From CAVSSX01 sp963730735 (GTDB lineage: Bacteria > Actinomycetota > Acidimicrobiia > Acidimicrobiales > RAAP-2), in NCBI GenBank assembly GCA_963730735.1, contig CAVSSX010000007.1, forward strand, positions 1,054,001 to 1,118,000: a stretch of DNA of 64,000 nt, given 5' to 3'. The notes below the pieces were generated by a model. It worked only from the letters and a program-made list of their open reading frames with translations, was not told where the DNA came from and searched no databases. A program made the position numbers and the translations under genes. The number at the start of each line of letters is the position of its first letter. Positions within the stretch are counted from its first letter, which is position 1. Shown here piece by piece: positions 24,892 through 35,847 of the stretch.

Positions 24892-26366
24892 GTGGGGCCG
24901 CGCCCCCGTCCCTGGGTACTGGTGGTCGGCTTGGGGCCGGCCGGGCCGGACCTCCTGGGCGACGCCGCTCGGGCCCGGATCACCACGGCCCACCGGGCCT
25001 TCCTGCGGACCTCCCGTCACCCGGCGGCGGCCGAGTTCGCCGGGATCCCGACCTTCGACGACTACTACGAGCGGGCCGACTCGTTCGCCGCCGTCTACGC
25101 CCGGATCGTGGCGACGCTGGTGGAGATGGCCGAACAGGAGCCGACGGGCGACCCGGTCGTCTACGCCGTGCCGGGATCGCCACTGGTGGCCGAGCACACG
25201 GTGACGCTGCTCAAGGCCGACCCCCGGATCGACGTGACGGTGGTGCCGGCCCTGTCGTTTCTCGACCTGGCCTGGGAGCGGCTCGGCGTGGACCCGATGT
25301 CCGACGGCGTCCGCACGATCGACGGCGCCTCCTTCGCCACCGAGGCGGCGGGGGACCGGGGGCCGCTGCTGGTCGGGCAGTGCTGGTCGCGCTCGGTGCT
25401 CTCGGAGATCAAGCTGACCCTCGACCCGACCACCGTCGGCCCGCTGCCCACCGTGACCCTCCTGCACCACCTCGGGCTGCCCGACGAGCGGGTGGTCGAG
25501 GTGTCCTGGGAGGAGCTCGACCGGACGCTCGAGCCCGACCACCTGACGTCGGTCTGGATCCCCCGGTTGGCCGCCCCGGTGGCCGGTGAGCTGGTGGCCC
25601 TGGAGGAGCTGGTGCGTCGGCTCCGGGCCGAGTGCCCCTGGGACCGCGAGCAGACTCACGCGTCGCTGGCCCGCCACCTGCTCGAGGAGTCCTACGAGAC
25701 CGTCGACGCCATCGAGGCCCTGTCCGAGCTGGACTCGGTCCCCGGCGCCCCGGTGGACCTGGCGGCCGAGCGGGAGGCGGTGGGCCACCTGGCCGAGGAG
25801 CTGGGCGACGTGCTGTTCCAGGTGGTGTTCCACTCCCGCCTGGCCGCCGAGGAGGGCCGATTCACCCTGGCCGACGTGGCCCGCGACGTCCGGGAGAAGC
25901 TCGTCTACCGCCACCCCCACGTGTTCGGGACGACCGACGCCCCGACCCCCGAGGCCGTCGTGGCCAACTGGGAAGTCCTGAAGCAGGCCGAGAAGGGCCG
26001 TGACAGCGTCCTCGACGGTATCCCCCGGGCCCTGCCGTCCCTGTCCCTGGCGGCCAAGCTCCAGCGCAAGGCCCGGTCGGTCGAGGGGTTCACCCCGCCC
26101 GAGGTCGGGGAGCAGCGGGCGACGGTCGCCGCCCTCCTGGCCGGGCTGGAACTACCGGGGGACGGGTCCGTGCCGGCGGACCCGGCCGAGCGCTCGGCCG
26201 CGCCGGCGAGCTGCTGCTGGCGCTGGTCGACGTGCTCCGCCAGGCCGACGTCGAGCCCGAGGAAGCTTTGCGGGCGGCGGCCCTGCGGTTCGAGGGCGAG
26301 GTCCGGGCGGCCGAGCGAGCCGGCGCCGCCGCCGCACCACCGCACCCCGGAGTGCCGGCTCCCTGA
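24892..26366 (+). CDS. mazG: YabN-like tetrapyrrole methylase + MazG pyrophosphatase, frameshifted near 26197
   Basis: An N-terminal tetrapyrrole-methylase-like domain (VLVVGLGPAGPDLLGDAARA, VYAVPGSPLVAEHTV) is joined to a C-terminal MazG NTP pyrophosphohydrolase. The MazG part has RLRAECPWDREQTHASL, LLEESYETVDAIE, then LAEELGDVLFQVVFHSRLA and YRHPHVFG, the metal-binding EExxE and ExxD helices. Near 26197 a one-base shift moves the coding frame to GELLLALVDVLRQADVEPEEALR, ending at TGA 26364-26366. Without correction, the original frame runs on into eno and produces a false 959-residue fusion. The fused domain pair is the usual actinobacterial form. The enzyme cleans up non-canonical NTPs. 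GTG 24892 follows the surA-like stop by four bases. Confidence 0.85.
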
Positions 26367-26478
26367 ACCCGCCGGTGCCTCGGGCGCCGGGACGAGCCGG
26401 TCTCCCCAAATTGAACGGGGGGAGCAGGTAGCGTACGTGGTCGGCGCCTCGCCAGGGGAGGTGCTGAGGGAGCGCAGC

Positions 26479-27760
<1,282 letters not shown>

Positions 27761-27771
<11 letters not shown>

Positions 27772-28384
27772 GAAGAAGGCGGCGACCCGGCCGGCCTCGG
27801 CCCGGTCGAAGGCCTCGTCCTCTTCCCGCCGTCCGGCGGCCACCGAGCAACGCCCGCAGACCCGAGCCGAGCGCCGACGCTCGGCCCAGGTGCGTCGGTC
27901 CCGGTTCATGCTGGTCGGCGCCGTGGTGGTGGCGGTGATCGTGCTCGCCGCCTGGTTCCCGATGACCGCCCTCCTGCACCAACGTTCGGCGCTGGCCTCG
28001 GCCTCCTCCCAGCTCTCCAGCCTCCGGGCCAGCGACAAGGCCCTGGGGAAGGAGCAGAAGGCGCTCGGCAGCTCGGCCGAGATCGGGCGGATCGCCCGTC
28101 AGCAGTACCAGCTGGTCTCGCCGGGCCAACAGGTCTACGAGGTGCTCCCACCCAACGACAAGGTGGGCGCATCGGGTGCCTACACCGGCGATCCCGGGAA
28201 CCAGGCGCCGGTGGACCCCTCGGCGGCTTCCGAGCTCCCGCCGTCCTCGGGCACCACGACGCCCGGAGCCACCACGACCACGACGACGCCCAGCACGGCT
28301 CGCTCGTCGTCGTCCTCGTCGGCCGCCACGGGGCACCCGGGTCTGCTCTCCCGGATCGGCCAGACGCTCGAGTTCTGGCGCTGA
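27761..28384 (+). CDS. FtsB/DivIC-type septum formation initiator
   Basis: A 207-residue single-pass division protein. A basic, Ala/Ser/Arg-rich cytoplasmic N-terminus is followed by one transmembrane helix (FMLVGAVVVAVIVLAAWFPM, about residues 49-68). A coiled-coil-forming segment follows (QRSALASASSQLSSLRASDKALGKEQ), then the family's IGRIARQQYQLVSPGQQVYEVLPP motif. A Ser/Thr-rich tail (about 60 residues) with poly-Thr and poly-Ser runs ends the protein. FtsB/DivIC partners FtsL and FtsQ in the divisome. The gene lies between eno and DUF501, as in most actinobacteria. GTG 27761, inside the eno end, is the best start. Confidence 0.88.
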
Positions 28385-28850
28385 CCGGTCCTCCGGCGAA
28401 CGCCTCGCCCGACGACCTGGCGGCGGTCGCCGCCCTACTCGGCCGAACTCCCGCCGGCGAGTTCTCGGTGGTCGTCCGGGCGAACGACGGGACACCGTCG
28501 GTGATCGCCAACGCCCCGTTCCTCTACGACGGGACCCCCATGCCCACCCGGTACTGGCTGGTCGATCCGGGCCTCCGGGAGGCGGTCAGCCGGCTCGAAT
28601 CGACCGGCGGGGTACGAACAGGCCGAGGCGGAGGTCGATCCGGCTGCGCTCGTGCAGGCCCATCTGCCGCTACGGCGTCGAGCGCGATGCACTGATCTCG
28701 CCGAGTCATGCCGGGCCCCGGCCCTCGGGGGGTGTCGGGGGCACCCGAACTGGGGTCAAGTGCCTGCACGCGCACCTGGCGTGGTGGCTGGCCGGGGGGG
28801 ACGATCCGGTGGGGGACTGGGTCGCCGGGCGACTGGACCTGGTCCGCTAG
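28381..28850 (+). CDS. DUF501 family protein, two frameshifts
   Basis: Three frames combine into a protein of about 155 residues. The first segment reads DDLAAVAALLGRTPAGEFSV through APFLYDGTPMPTRYWLVDP to RLESTGGVR. After a shift near 28614 comes EQAEAEVDPAALVQAHL. After another near 28667 comes YGVERDALISPSHAGPRPSG, then VKCLHAHLAWWLAGGDDPVG to the stop at 28850. These are the conserved blocks of DUF501, including the GVKCLHAH motif and 'P.PTRYWL'. The role is unknown. It sits in its standard place between ftsB and ppx. No ATG or GTG begins the conserved region; a CTG at 28381 overlapping the ftsB stop is the likely start. Confidence 0.75.
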
Positions 28851-29653
28851 CTCCGGGCGGCGTCGAAGACGAAGCCGCCACCGCCCACGATGCCTCGGGT
28901 CGGGTCCCACAGCTGGAGGACCCGAACGTCGAAGCCGATGCGGGCCACGTTCGGCACCATCTCGAGACCGAAGATGGTGAAGACCAGCGCCCCCTCCTCC
29001 GGACGGACCGGGTCGCCGTGGTACTCCGCCGGCAGCAGGTGGTCGATCGAGCCGTCCGGCTCCCGTCGGGCCCGGACCTCGTCCAGGGCGACCCCCTCGC
29101 GGTAGGGGACGGTGAAGACGTGGTGGCCGCCGGGCCGGAGCACCCGCCGGATCTCGCCGTGGGCCCGGTAGGGGTCGGGCACGTGCTCGAGGACGTCGGT
29201 GGAGATCACCAGGTCGAACTCGCCGTCGTCGAACGAGAGCTCCTCCAGGTCCTGGTGGACCGTGCCGCTCGGATGGGTCTCGCCGCTGGTGAACTCCGGC
29301 CCGAAGTACTCGCTGCACACGTAGCCCGGCGCCGGGGACAGCTGCTCGTGCAGGCACCCACGCGACTCGGTGTTGTAGATCCGGATGCCGGGGACCGCGG
29401 CCAGCTCGCGGATGCTGGGCACCGGCGTCCCGACGAGGGCCGATCCGGCGTCGAGCAGGGCGACGGCCAACTGGCGAACCCGGGTCCACGAGCCGCAGGT
29501 GGGGCAGTAGCCGGATTCGCGGAGGTTGTCGGTGAACCCGGCGATCTCGGTCGCCGACCCGCACACCGGGCAGATGACGCCTCGGAGCACGCCGCCGGCC
29601 GTCAGGTCGCGTTCGAGCCCAGGATCGTGTCGTGGTGGCGGCGGGAACCACAC
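28847..29653 (-). CDS. Zinc-ribbon plus class I methyltransferase
   Basis: A 268-residue protein. An N-terminal zinc-ribbon-like module has two CxxC knuckles (C28-C31 in CPVCG, C50-C53 in CPTCG). A SAM-dependent methyltransferase domain follows: YNTESRG near residue 90, VHQDLEELSFDDGEFDLVIS, then STDVLEHVPDP and EIRRVLRPGGHHVFTVPY. It lacks a classical GxGxG loop, as this branch of glycan-cluster methyltransferases often does. A paralogue of similar design is at 48343-49143. Its 3' end overlaps the DUF501 end by four bases on the opposite strand. It marks the start of the glycan region, and a role in sugar O-methylation is an inference from context. Confidence 0.8.
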   Translation of the reverse strand: MWFPPPPRHDPGLERDLTAGGVLRGVICPVCGSATEIAGFTDNLRESGYCPTCGSWTRVRQLAVALLDAGSALVGTPVPSIRELAAVPGIRIYNTESRGCLHEQLSPAPGYVCSEYFGPEFTSGETHPSGTVHQDLEELSFDDGEFDLVISTDVLEHVPDPYRAHGEIRRVLRPGGHHVFTVPYREGVALDEVRARREPDGSIDHLLPAEYHGDPVRPEEGALVFTIFGLEMVPNVARIGFDVRVLQLWDPTRGIVGGGGFVFDAARS

Positions 29654-29817
29654 CTGTCCGGTGGCAAGCGAGGACGCGGCACCGCTCGGCGAACGGGTGC
29701 CGTCTGGGCCGGCCGGCGTGAGGTCCGAAGGATGTCGCGTAGGCGCCTGATCCCGCCGTTCTAGCAGGTGCGGCGGGCGGGAAATCCCTCGTCAGGCCAT
29801 TGTGGTAGGCCAGGGCG

Positions 29818-30751
29818 GTGCCAGATTCGGCGAGAGGTGCGGTGGCGGCGATCGACTGCGGGACGAATTCCACCCGCCTGCTCGTCGCTGATCGGACCGG
29901 CACGGCGCTGGATCGCCGCATGAGGATCACCCGGCTGGGTGAAGGCGTCGACGTCGCCCGCCGCCTCACGCCCGGGGCCATCGAGCGGACGCTGGCCGTC
30001 CTCGGCGAGTACCGGGAGGTGATGGACGCCCACGGGGTCGAGCGGGCCCGCCTGGTGGCCACCTCGGCGGCGCGCGACGCGGCCAACGGGCACGAGTTCC
30101 TCGAGGCTGCGGCGTCGGTGACCGGAGCCCTCGCCGACGTGCTCACCGGTGACGAGGAGGGCCGTCTGGCCTTTGCCGGCGCCACCGCCGGGCTCGAGCC
30201 GGGTCCGGGCGCCGATGTCGTGGTCGACATCGGGGGAGGCTCGACCGAGCTGGTGCTGGGCCTGGAGGGAACGCTCGGGGCGATCTCGCTCGACATCGGC
30301 TGCGTCCGGCTGGCCGAGCGCTATCTGACCAGCGACCCGCCGACGCCCGAGCAGCTGACCGAGACCACGGCGGCGGTTGTTGCCCAGCTGGACCGGGCCA
30401 CCCGGGCACTGCCGGGACTGGCGACGCTGCCCCCGGGGAGCCGCCTGATCGGCCTCGCCGGCACGGTGGCCACCCTGGCCGCCCTCGAGCAGGGACTGGT
30501 GACCTACGACCGGGACAAGGTCCATCATTTCGAGCTCAGCGAAGCGGCCGTGGACCGGTGGGCTTCGGACCTGGCCGCCGAGTCCGCCGAGGCCAGGTTG
30601 CAGCGTCCCGGCATGGACCCGGGCCGCCAGGACGTGCATCGTGGGTGGCGTCGTCATCCTTCGGGAGGTGATGGCCCGGTACGGGTTCTCGACGTGCCTG
30701 ACCTCGGAGTCGGACATCCTCGACGGCATCGTAGAGAGCCTGCTGGCGTGA
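29818..30751 (+). CDS. ppx: Exopolyphosphatase / pppGpp phosphatase family, frameshifted near 30636
   Basis: The actin-like ATPase fold of the Ppx/GppA family is visible. The N-terminal phosphate loop is VAAIDCGTNSTRLLVADR. RLGEGVDVARRLTPGAI, LVATSAARDAANG, GDEEGRLAFAGA, the second phosphate loop VVDIGGGSTELVLG, and LIGLAGTVATLAA follow. Near 30636 an extra base breaks the frame. The restored end continues DVIVGGVVILREVMARYGF, then CLTSESDILDGIVESLLA to TGA 30749-30751, giving about 310 residues, normal for the single-domain actinobacterial form. It hydrolyses polyphosphate or pppGpp. It closes the conserved backbone; what follows differs from the mycobacterial order. Confidence 0.88.
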
Positions 30752-30851
30752 TCCGGACGACGGCGATCTGTTGTTCGGCTCGGCCCACGGCGATGGAATC
30801 GAGCGCTGCCGTCCTCGAGGAGTGGCGCCCGGACGACCAGGGGACGAAAGA

Positions 30852-31593
30852 GTGAACGCTGACGACACGTCGAGCTTCCAGGCGGGTGGGGAGAAGTCCG
30901 TCGACTACACGAACAGCCAGAGTTCGTTCCGGAGGTTCGTCACCCGATTCGCCCTCGAGGCTCGCAAAGAGATGTACTCGATGTTCCTCACCGAGCTTCA
31001 CCCATCTGGATCAACGACCATCGTCGATGTCGGCGTCACCCCGGACCAGACCGCCGAGGACACGAACTTCCTGGAGCGCTGGTACGACCATCCGGAGCAG
31101 GTGACGGCCACGAGCATCGAGGACGCGTCCTATCTTGAGGCCGCCCATCCGGGCGTGACGTTCATCCAGACGTCCGGCGAGGGCTTGCCCTTCGAGGACC
31201 GGCAATTCGACATCGCCTTCTGCTCGGCGGTCCTGGAGCACGTGGGCGCCGCCGACAGCCAGCGCCGCTTCCTCGCTGAGCTCCTCCGGGTCAGTCGACG
31301 GTTCTTCCTGACGACACCCGATCGACGCTTCCCGGTCGAGCTGCACACCTATCTGCCCTTCCTACATTGGTTGCCCCAACCGCAGCACCAGCGGGCCCTG
31401 CGGGCGGTCGGGCAGACGTCCTGGGCGCAGACGGAGAACCTGAACCTGGTGGACGAAGCGCGCCTCCGGGCGCTCTTTCCGGCTGGCGTCACACCGGAGG
31501 TCCGGGGGGTCGAAGCTCCTGGGCATGCGGTCCAACCTGATCGCCTTTGGTTCCTCGCACCCCGACGAGGACGCCGGGGAAGCGACGCCCTAG
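30852..31593 (+). CDS. Class I SAM-dependent methyltransferase, frameshifted near 31504
   Basis: About 246 residues once the frame is restored. After a polar N-terminus, the SAM-binding strand reads TTIVDVGVTPDQT instead of GxGxG. TATSIEDASYLEAAHPGVTF, LPFEDRQFDIAFCSAVLEHVG and ELLRVSRRFFLTTPDRRFP follow, then LPFLHWLPQ. Near 31504, inside a run of six G, the frame slips. The true end reads KLLGMRSNLIAFGSSHPDED and stops at TAG 31591. The family occurs next to glycosyltransferases in bacterial glycan clusters. GTG 30852 lies about 100 bases after ppx. The substrate is not known. Confidence 0.8.
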
Positions 31594-31609
31594 GACGAGA
31601 CCACTGCGG

Positions 31610-32332
31610 TCAGACCGGCTCGCCCGACCGACCCTGGAGGTGCTCGGCGAGCTCCCTCAGACCCGACGGGGACCCGATCTCGAAGAACCGCTCGAGAGCC
31701 TCGAATCCGGCCAACGCCCGCTCGCGACTGAGGGCCGTGAAGAGTCCGGCCAAGTCGGCGACCACCCCTGACGGGAGGAGCTCAGCGACGGTCGACCGGC
31801 GGAGGGCGGAGAGTCCGTAGTCGATCCAGTGCATCTCCGGCGGAGGGTCGGCGAGCCCCTTCTCGTAGCGGAGGACGAGGCCGTCGTCGAACACGGCGTT
31901 GCTCGCATCGAACCGGCCCGCATTGTCGTAGACCGTCATGAGGGCAGGATGACCGGAGGCCGCGAAGGCGGCCTCGACCTGTGGCAGATCGATCGTCAGG
32001 TAGGAGTCGCCGTAGAGGACGAAGAAGGTCTCGTCAAGCGCCCCGAGGTCCACGGCCAGGCGTACGGCTCCGCCGGTGCCCCGGAGCTGGTCCCCCTCCT
32101 CGACGTAGTCGATCGACAGTCCGAGCCCACGGCCGTCGCCGAGGGCCTCACGGATCATGGACCCCCGATGGCCGATGCTGTAGACGACATCGGTGACGCC
32201 CTGTCCGGCGAGCCACTCGAGCTGCCACGTGGCGAACGGCCGGCCGGCGACGTCCAGCAATGCCTTGGGCCGGGTGTCATCGACCGACCGGATGCGAGTG
32301 CCGAGGCCGCCGGCGAGGATCAGGCACTGCAC
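31610..32332 (-). CDS. Sugar-phosphate nucleotidyltransferase (HddC-like)
   Basis: A 240-residue nucleotidyltransferase. It starts LILAGGLGTRIRSVDDTRPKALLDVAGRP (signature GGxGTR...KP). VVYSIGHRG, YVEEGDQLRGTGGAVRLA, the metal-binding VLYGDSYLTID and MHWIDYGLSALRR follow. Size and motif spacing match GDP-/ADP-heptose-type or glucose-1-phosphate-type enzymes such as HddC, which makes GDP-D-glycero-alpha-D-manno-heptose. The call to heptose rests on neighbours: a GHMP kinase of HddA type seven bases upstream and a GmhA-type isomerase in the same operon. It is the last gene of the minus-strand operon and converges on the methyltransferase gene. Confidence 0.82.
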   Translation of the reverse strand: MQCLILAGGLGTRIRSVDDTRPKALLDVAGRPFATWQLEWLAGQGVTDVVYSIGHRGSMIREALGDGRGLGLSIDYVEEGDQLRGTGGAVRLAVDLGALDETFFVLYGDSYLTIDLPQVEAAFAASGHPALMTVYDNAGRFDASNAVFDDGLVLRYEKGLADPPPEMHWIDYGLSALRRSTVAELLPSGVVADLAGLFTALSRERALAGFEALERFFEIGSPSGLRELAEHLQGRSGEPV

Positions 32333-32338
32333 GGTCGG

Positions 32339-33320
32339 TCAGTCTCGGACCAGCACGGTCGTCCCGTCGTGGTCGAAGAGAAAGCGGACCTCGCTGAGAC
32401 CCTCGGCGCTCATCGCCGCCCGGAGGGCGTCCTGGTCCTTGGCGTAGAACAACAGGAAGCCGCCGGCCCCGGCACCGACCAGCTTCCCACCCAGGGCGCC
32501 GTTGGCCAGGCCCAGCTCGTACCACCGGTCGATGTTCGGGTTGGACATCGACGTCGAGCGCTGCTTCTTGTGCTGCCAGTGTTCGTCCATGAGGTAGGCG
32601 AACCCTTCGGTGTCCCCCTGCTCGAGCGCCTTCTTGCTCCGCAGGCCCAACTCCTTCACGTAGTGCAGGTTGTCGATCATCTGGTCGTCCTGCGCCAGCG
32701 AGCGTGATTTCTGTTCGGACAGCACCTCGCCGGCCTCGCGGGAGTACCCGGTGAAGAACATCATGAAGTGCTCCTCGAGGTCGGCGACGACCTCGTTCGA
32801 GACCATGAGGGGGGACACGTGCACCTGACCGGCCGTGTCGAATCTCGAAGACCGTCAGGCCGCCGAACGCCGCGATGAACTGGTCCTGCTTGCCCACCGG
32901 CTGGCCGAGGAGGTCGATCTCGATGTGGCAGGCCTCCTCGGCGATGTTGGCCGGGGTGGCGTGGCTCCGCTCGTGGGCGTGGAGGGCTCGGAGCAGGCCC
33001 ACCGTGAACGACCCCGAGGAGCCGAGACCGGTGCCCGAGGGGATGTCGGCGACGCTGACCAGTTCGATACCCGGCGACACCGGGTGCAGCAGGAGGGCGT
33101 GGCGGATGATCGGATGCTCTATGTCCTCCACCCGGGTGGTCCGCTCGAGCAGCGAGTACTTGAGGAAGTAGTCGTCAGTGAACGTCTGGTTCACGCTGAT
33201 GTACACGTAGCGGTTAATGGCGGCGGAGACCACCAGGCCGCCGAACCGCTCGTAGTAGGAGGGGAGGTCGGTGCCGCCCCCGCCGAGGGTGATCCTGAAC
33301 GGGGTCCGGGTGATGATCAC
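32339..33320 (-). CDS. GHMP kinase (HddA-like heptose-7-phosphate kinase), frameshifted near 32840
   Basis: The N-terminus has ITRTPFRITLGGGGTDLPSYY, typical of the HddA/FKP-like sugar kinase branch of the GHMP superfamily. The ATP loop is SVADIPSGTGLGSSGSFTVGLL, then EIDLLGQPVGKQDQFIAAFGGL. Near 32840 one extra base breaks the frame. The remainder continues with HVSPLMVSNEVVADLEEHFMMFFTGYSR, LGGKLVGAGAGGFLLFY and FLFDHDGTTVL, and ends at 32339. Restored length is about 327 residues, normal for the family. HddA phosphorylates D-glycero-D-manno-heptose 7-phosphate at C1. The exact sugar is inferred from the linked SIS isomerase and nucleotidyltransferase. Confidence 0.82.
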
Positions 33321-33356
33321 GAGACCCCCGGAGCAATGACCGGCCGGCGGGCGCCG

Positions 33357-34073
33357 TCACAGCAGGAAGCCCGACGCCGCCGCGTCGTCGTGGAACATCC
33401 GAACGGTGTCGAGCGACACCTCGTCCAGCGACCGGCCCAGGCCAGCCATCTTCTTCAGGAGGTCGTGGGTGATGGTGATGATGTCGCAGCCGATGGCCTC
33501 GGCCTGCACCAGGTTGAGGATCTCCCGTGGGCTGGCCCACAACAGCTCCAGCTGCGGGGCCGGCTGGAGCAGCTCGAGCGCCGAGGCCATGAGCGGTACC
33601 GGGTCCCGCCCGGTGTCGGCGATGCGGCCGGCGAAAACCGAGACGATCGCCCCCCGGCTGCCCGACAGGGCACCGGCGACGGTCTCGACCTGGGCTAGCG
33701 ACAGGATCGCCGTGACGTTGAGCCGCAGGCCCTCGGCCGAGAGTTCCCGGACCAAGGCGGCCGTGCTCTCGCCCCGGGTGTTGGTGACCGGGATCTTCAC
33801 GTAGACGTTGTCACCCCAGCCGGCGATGAGCTCGGCCTGTCGGCGCATCTCGTCGACGTCGTCGGAGAACACTTCGAAGGACACCGGGAGGTCGGTGATG
33901 TGATCGAGCACCTTTCGGGCGAACCCGACGTAGTCGACGATCCCCGACTGGCGCATGAGCGTGGGGTTGGTGGTGAACCCCGAGATCCTCGGATCGAGCG
34001 CCAGGTCCAAGATGCCTTCGAGACTCGCTCCGTCGGCAAAGACCTTGATCGAGCGCGTCACCTCTTGAGTCAT
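33357..34073 (-). CDS. Transaldolase / fructose-6-phosphate aldolase-like enzyme
   Basis: A 238-residue class I aldolase of the small transaldolase family. KVFADGASLEGILDLALDP, SGFTTNPTLMRQSG and the Schiff-base lysine in NVYVKIPVTNTRGES are followed by LNVTAILSLAQ, VSVFAGRIADTG, LLWASPREILNLVQA and CDIITITHDLLKKM. Transaldolases move a dihydroxyacetone unit between sugar phosphates. Placed among heptose-type genes, this one may adjust the pool of sedoheptulose-7-phosphate, the substrate of GmhA; that is inference. It lies 36 bases upstream of the kinase gene and 110 bases downstream of the epimerase. Confidence 0.88.
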   Translation of the reverse strand: MTQEVTRSIKVFADGASLEGILDLALDPRISGFTTNPTLMRQSGIVDYVGFARKVLDHITDLPVSFEVFSDDVDEMRRQAELIAGWGDNVYVKIPVTNTRGESTAALVRELSAEGLRLNVTAILSLAQVETVAGALSGSRGAIVSVFAGRIADTGRDPVPLMASALELLQPAPQLELLWASPREILNLVQAEAIGCDIITITHDLLKKMAGLGRSLDEVSLDTVRMFHDDAAASGFLL

Positions 34074-34183
34074 GCAAGTGCCCTTTCCAGCTGGCGTGCG
34101 GCGACCGGAGGCCGCCGACAGCGACAGAAGCCGGGTATGACAATATCGGGCCGTCTCGCCACCCCTTCGGGATGGGCCCGGAG

Positions 34184-35191
34184 CTAGCGCTCCGAGAAGC
34201 GGCCGGCCTGGTTGTCGACCAGCATCGATTCGAGCGAGGCCCGGAGAGCGTCGGCCGTGGAGTATCGGTTGGCCCAGCCCAGGGCCCGGATCCGGTCGGT
34301 GTTGATGCGCACGATCGGCACGTCGCCCTTCCAGCCCCGATCGCCCCCGGTATACGTGAACTCGGTCCGACCTGGGGAAATGCCGCAGACGTCGACGGCG
34401 ATGGCGGCGATCTCGCGCACCGTGATGTAGTCACCCGTGGCCACGTTGAAGGCGGCGAACGGCCTCGGTGCCCGCTCGTCGGCCAGCAGGACGGCGCTGA
34501 CCACGTCGCTGACGTGGACGTACGACTTGCTCTGGTAGCCGTCGCCGAGGATCTGCAGGTGGTCGGGGTCGTCGGTCAGCCGGCGGACGAAGTCGAAGCC
34601 CACCCCGTGGGTCTGCCGGGGGCCGACCACGTTGCCGAAGCGGAAGACGCAGCCGCTCAGGTCGAACATGTAGCAGTAGGACGAGATCAGGGCCTCGCCG
34701 GCGAGCTTGCTGGCGCCGTAGGTCGAGACCGGGATCAGCGGACCGTGGTCCTCGGTGCCTTCCTTCTCCCCGAGGTCGCCGTAGATCCCGCTGCCCGAGG
34801 CGTAGAGGATCCGTTGGGCCCCGGAGCGCCGCATGGCCTCGACCACGTGGTGGGTCAGTCGGGTCCCCTGGTCGAAGTCGATCGCCGGATCGGCCATGGC
34901 GGCGGCGATGTCGGGGTTCGATGCCAGGTGGATCACTGTGTCGTGTCCACCCATGGCGTCGGTCAGAGCCGGCAGGTCCCCGACGTCGCCGCGCACCACC
35001 GAGAACCGGTCGTCCTCGAGGTGGTGGGCGAAGTGCCACTCGCGGCCGGAGGAGAAGTTGTCGAACAGGGTGACGGCCGCCGTCGCCGGATCGGCGAGCA
35101 GCCGGTCGGTGAAGTGGCTGCCGATGAACCCCGCCCCGCCGACGATGCACACGCGTCGTCCCGACAGCGGGGAAGCCGCCGGGTTGCTCAT
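34184..35191 (-). CDS. NAD-dependent epimerase/dehydratase (extended SDR)
   Basis: A 335-residue extended SDR. The nucleotide-binding loop is VCIVGGAGFIGSHF, then LFDNFSSGREWHF, DVGDLPAL and VIHLASNPDIAAAM. The catalytic triad is Ser in YASGSGIYGD plus YxxxK in TYGASKLAGE. FRFGNVVGPRQTHGVGFDFV and YVHVSDVVSAVLLA follow. The sequence resembles UDP-glucose 4-epimerase or dTDP-glucose 4,6-dehydratase-like enzymes from polysaccharide clusters. The substrate is probably a nucleotide sugar. ATG 35191 overlaps the stop of the SIS-domain gene (ATGA 35188-35191), so the two are coupled. Confidence 0.88.
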   Translation of the reverse strand: MSNPAASPLSGRRVCIVGGAGFIGSHFTDRLLADPATAAVTLFDNFSSGREWHFAHHLEDDRFSVVRGDVGDLPALTDAMGGHDTVIHLASNPDIAAAMADPAIDFDQGTRLTHHVVEAMRRSGAQRILYASGSGIYGDLGEKEGTEDHGPLIPVSTYGASKLAGEALISSYCYMFDLSGCVFRFGNVVGPRQTHGVGFDFVRRLTDDPDHLQILGDGYQSKSYVHVSDVVSAVLLADERAPRPFAAFNVATGDYITVREIAAIAVDVCGISPGRTEFTYTGGDRGWKGDVPIVRINTDRIRALGWANRYSTADALRASLESMLVDNQAGRFSER

Positions 35192-35784
35192 CGGACCGAC
35201 TCCCACTTGGTCGGGTGGGCGGCGAGCGCCGGATGGGTGACCAGGAGGTGCCACACCACGGCGCAGATCCCCTCGGTCAGGGGCGTCACGTGGTCGCCGA
35301 AGAGCGGAGGGATGACGACGCAGGCGTCGGCCGCCTTAGCCGTGAACCCCCCGTCGCGTCCCACGACCCCGTAGATCGAGGCACCTCGCTCTTGGGCGAC
35401 CTCGATGGCCCGGACCAGGTTGGTGGAGACGTTACGCTCCTGGTCGCCGCCACCCACCGAGAACACCAGGATGCCGTCGTTGCGGTCCAGACGGGAGCCC
35501 CGCAGCCACTCGGAGAACGTGGTGTCCCACCCTTCGTCGTTGGCCCGCGCCGTCAGCTCCGAGACGTTGTCGGTCGGGGCGTAGGCCTCGAGCCCGCAGA
35601 TCTTGCGGAAGTCGTTCACGGCATGGGAGGCGTGCCCGGCCGAGCCACCGACGCCGAGGATGAAGAGCCGGCCGCCCTGGTCCCGCACCTGTCCAAGACC
35701 AACGGCGCAGCGCTCGACGGTCTCGGTGTCGATGGCCTGGAGGACCGTATGGACCTCGGTCATGAACGATTCGCTAAAGGTCAC
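35188..35784 (-). CDS. SIS-domain sugar-phosphate isomerase (GmhA-like)
   Basis: A 198-residue single SIS-domain protein. An N-terminal helix carries FSESFMTEVHTVLQAID, then RLFILGVGGSAGHASHAVNDF, YAPTDNVSELTARANDEGW and ILVFSVGGGDQERNV. ERGASIYGVVGRDGGFTAKAAD and a His in VWHLLVTHP follow. It resembles GmhA phosphoheptose isomerase, which converts sedoheptulose-7-phosphate to D-glycero-D-manno-heptose-7-phosphate. Other SIS isomerases are possible. Linkage to HddA-like and HddC-like genes supports the heptose reading. ATG 35784 is preceded by the GT2 gene, 63 bases upstream on the same strand. Confidence 0.83.
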   Translation of the reverse strand: MTFSESFMTEVHTVLQAIDTETVERCAVGLGQVRDQGGRLFILGVGGSAGHASHAVNDFRKICGLEAYAPTDNVSELTARANDEGWDTTFSEWLRGSRLDRNDGILVFSVGGGDQERNVSTNLVRAIEVAQERGASIYGVVGRDGGFTAKAADACVVIPPLFGDHVTPLTEGICAVVWHLLVTHPALAAHPTKWESVR

Positions 35785-35847
35785 GTGTCGGTTCGTCCTT
35801 CTCGGGGGGTGCCACGCCTTGCGGTGGCCACCGGTGGTGGCTCGTGC

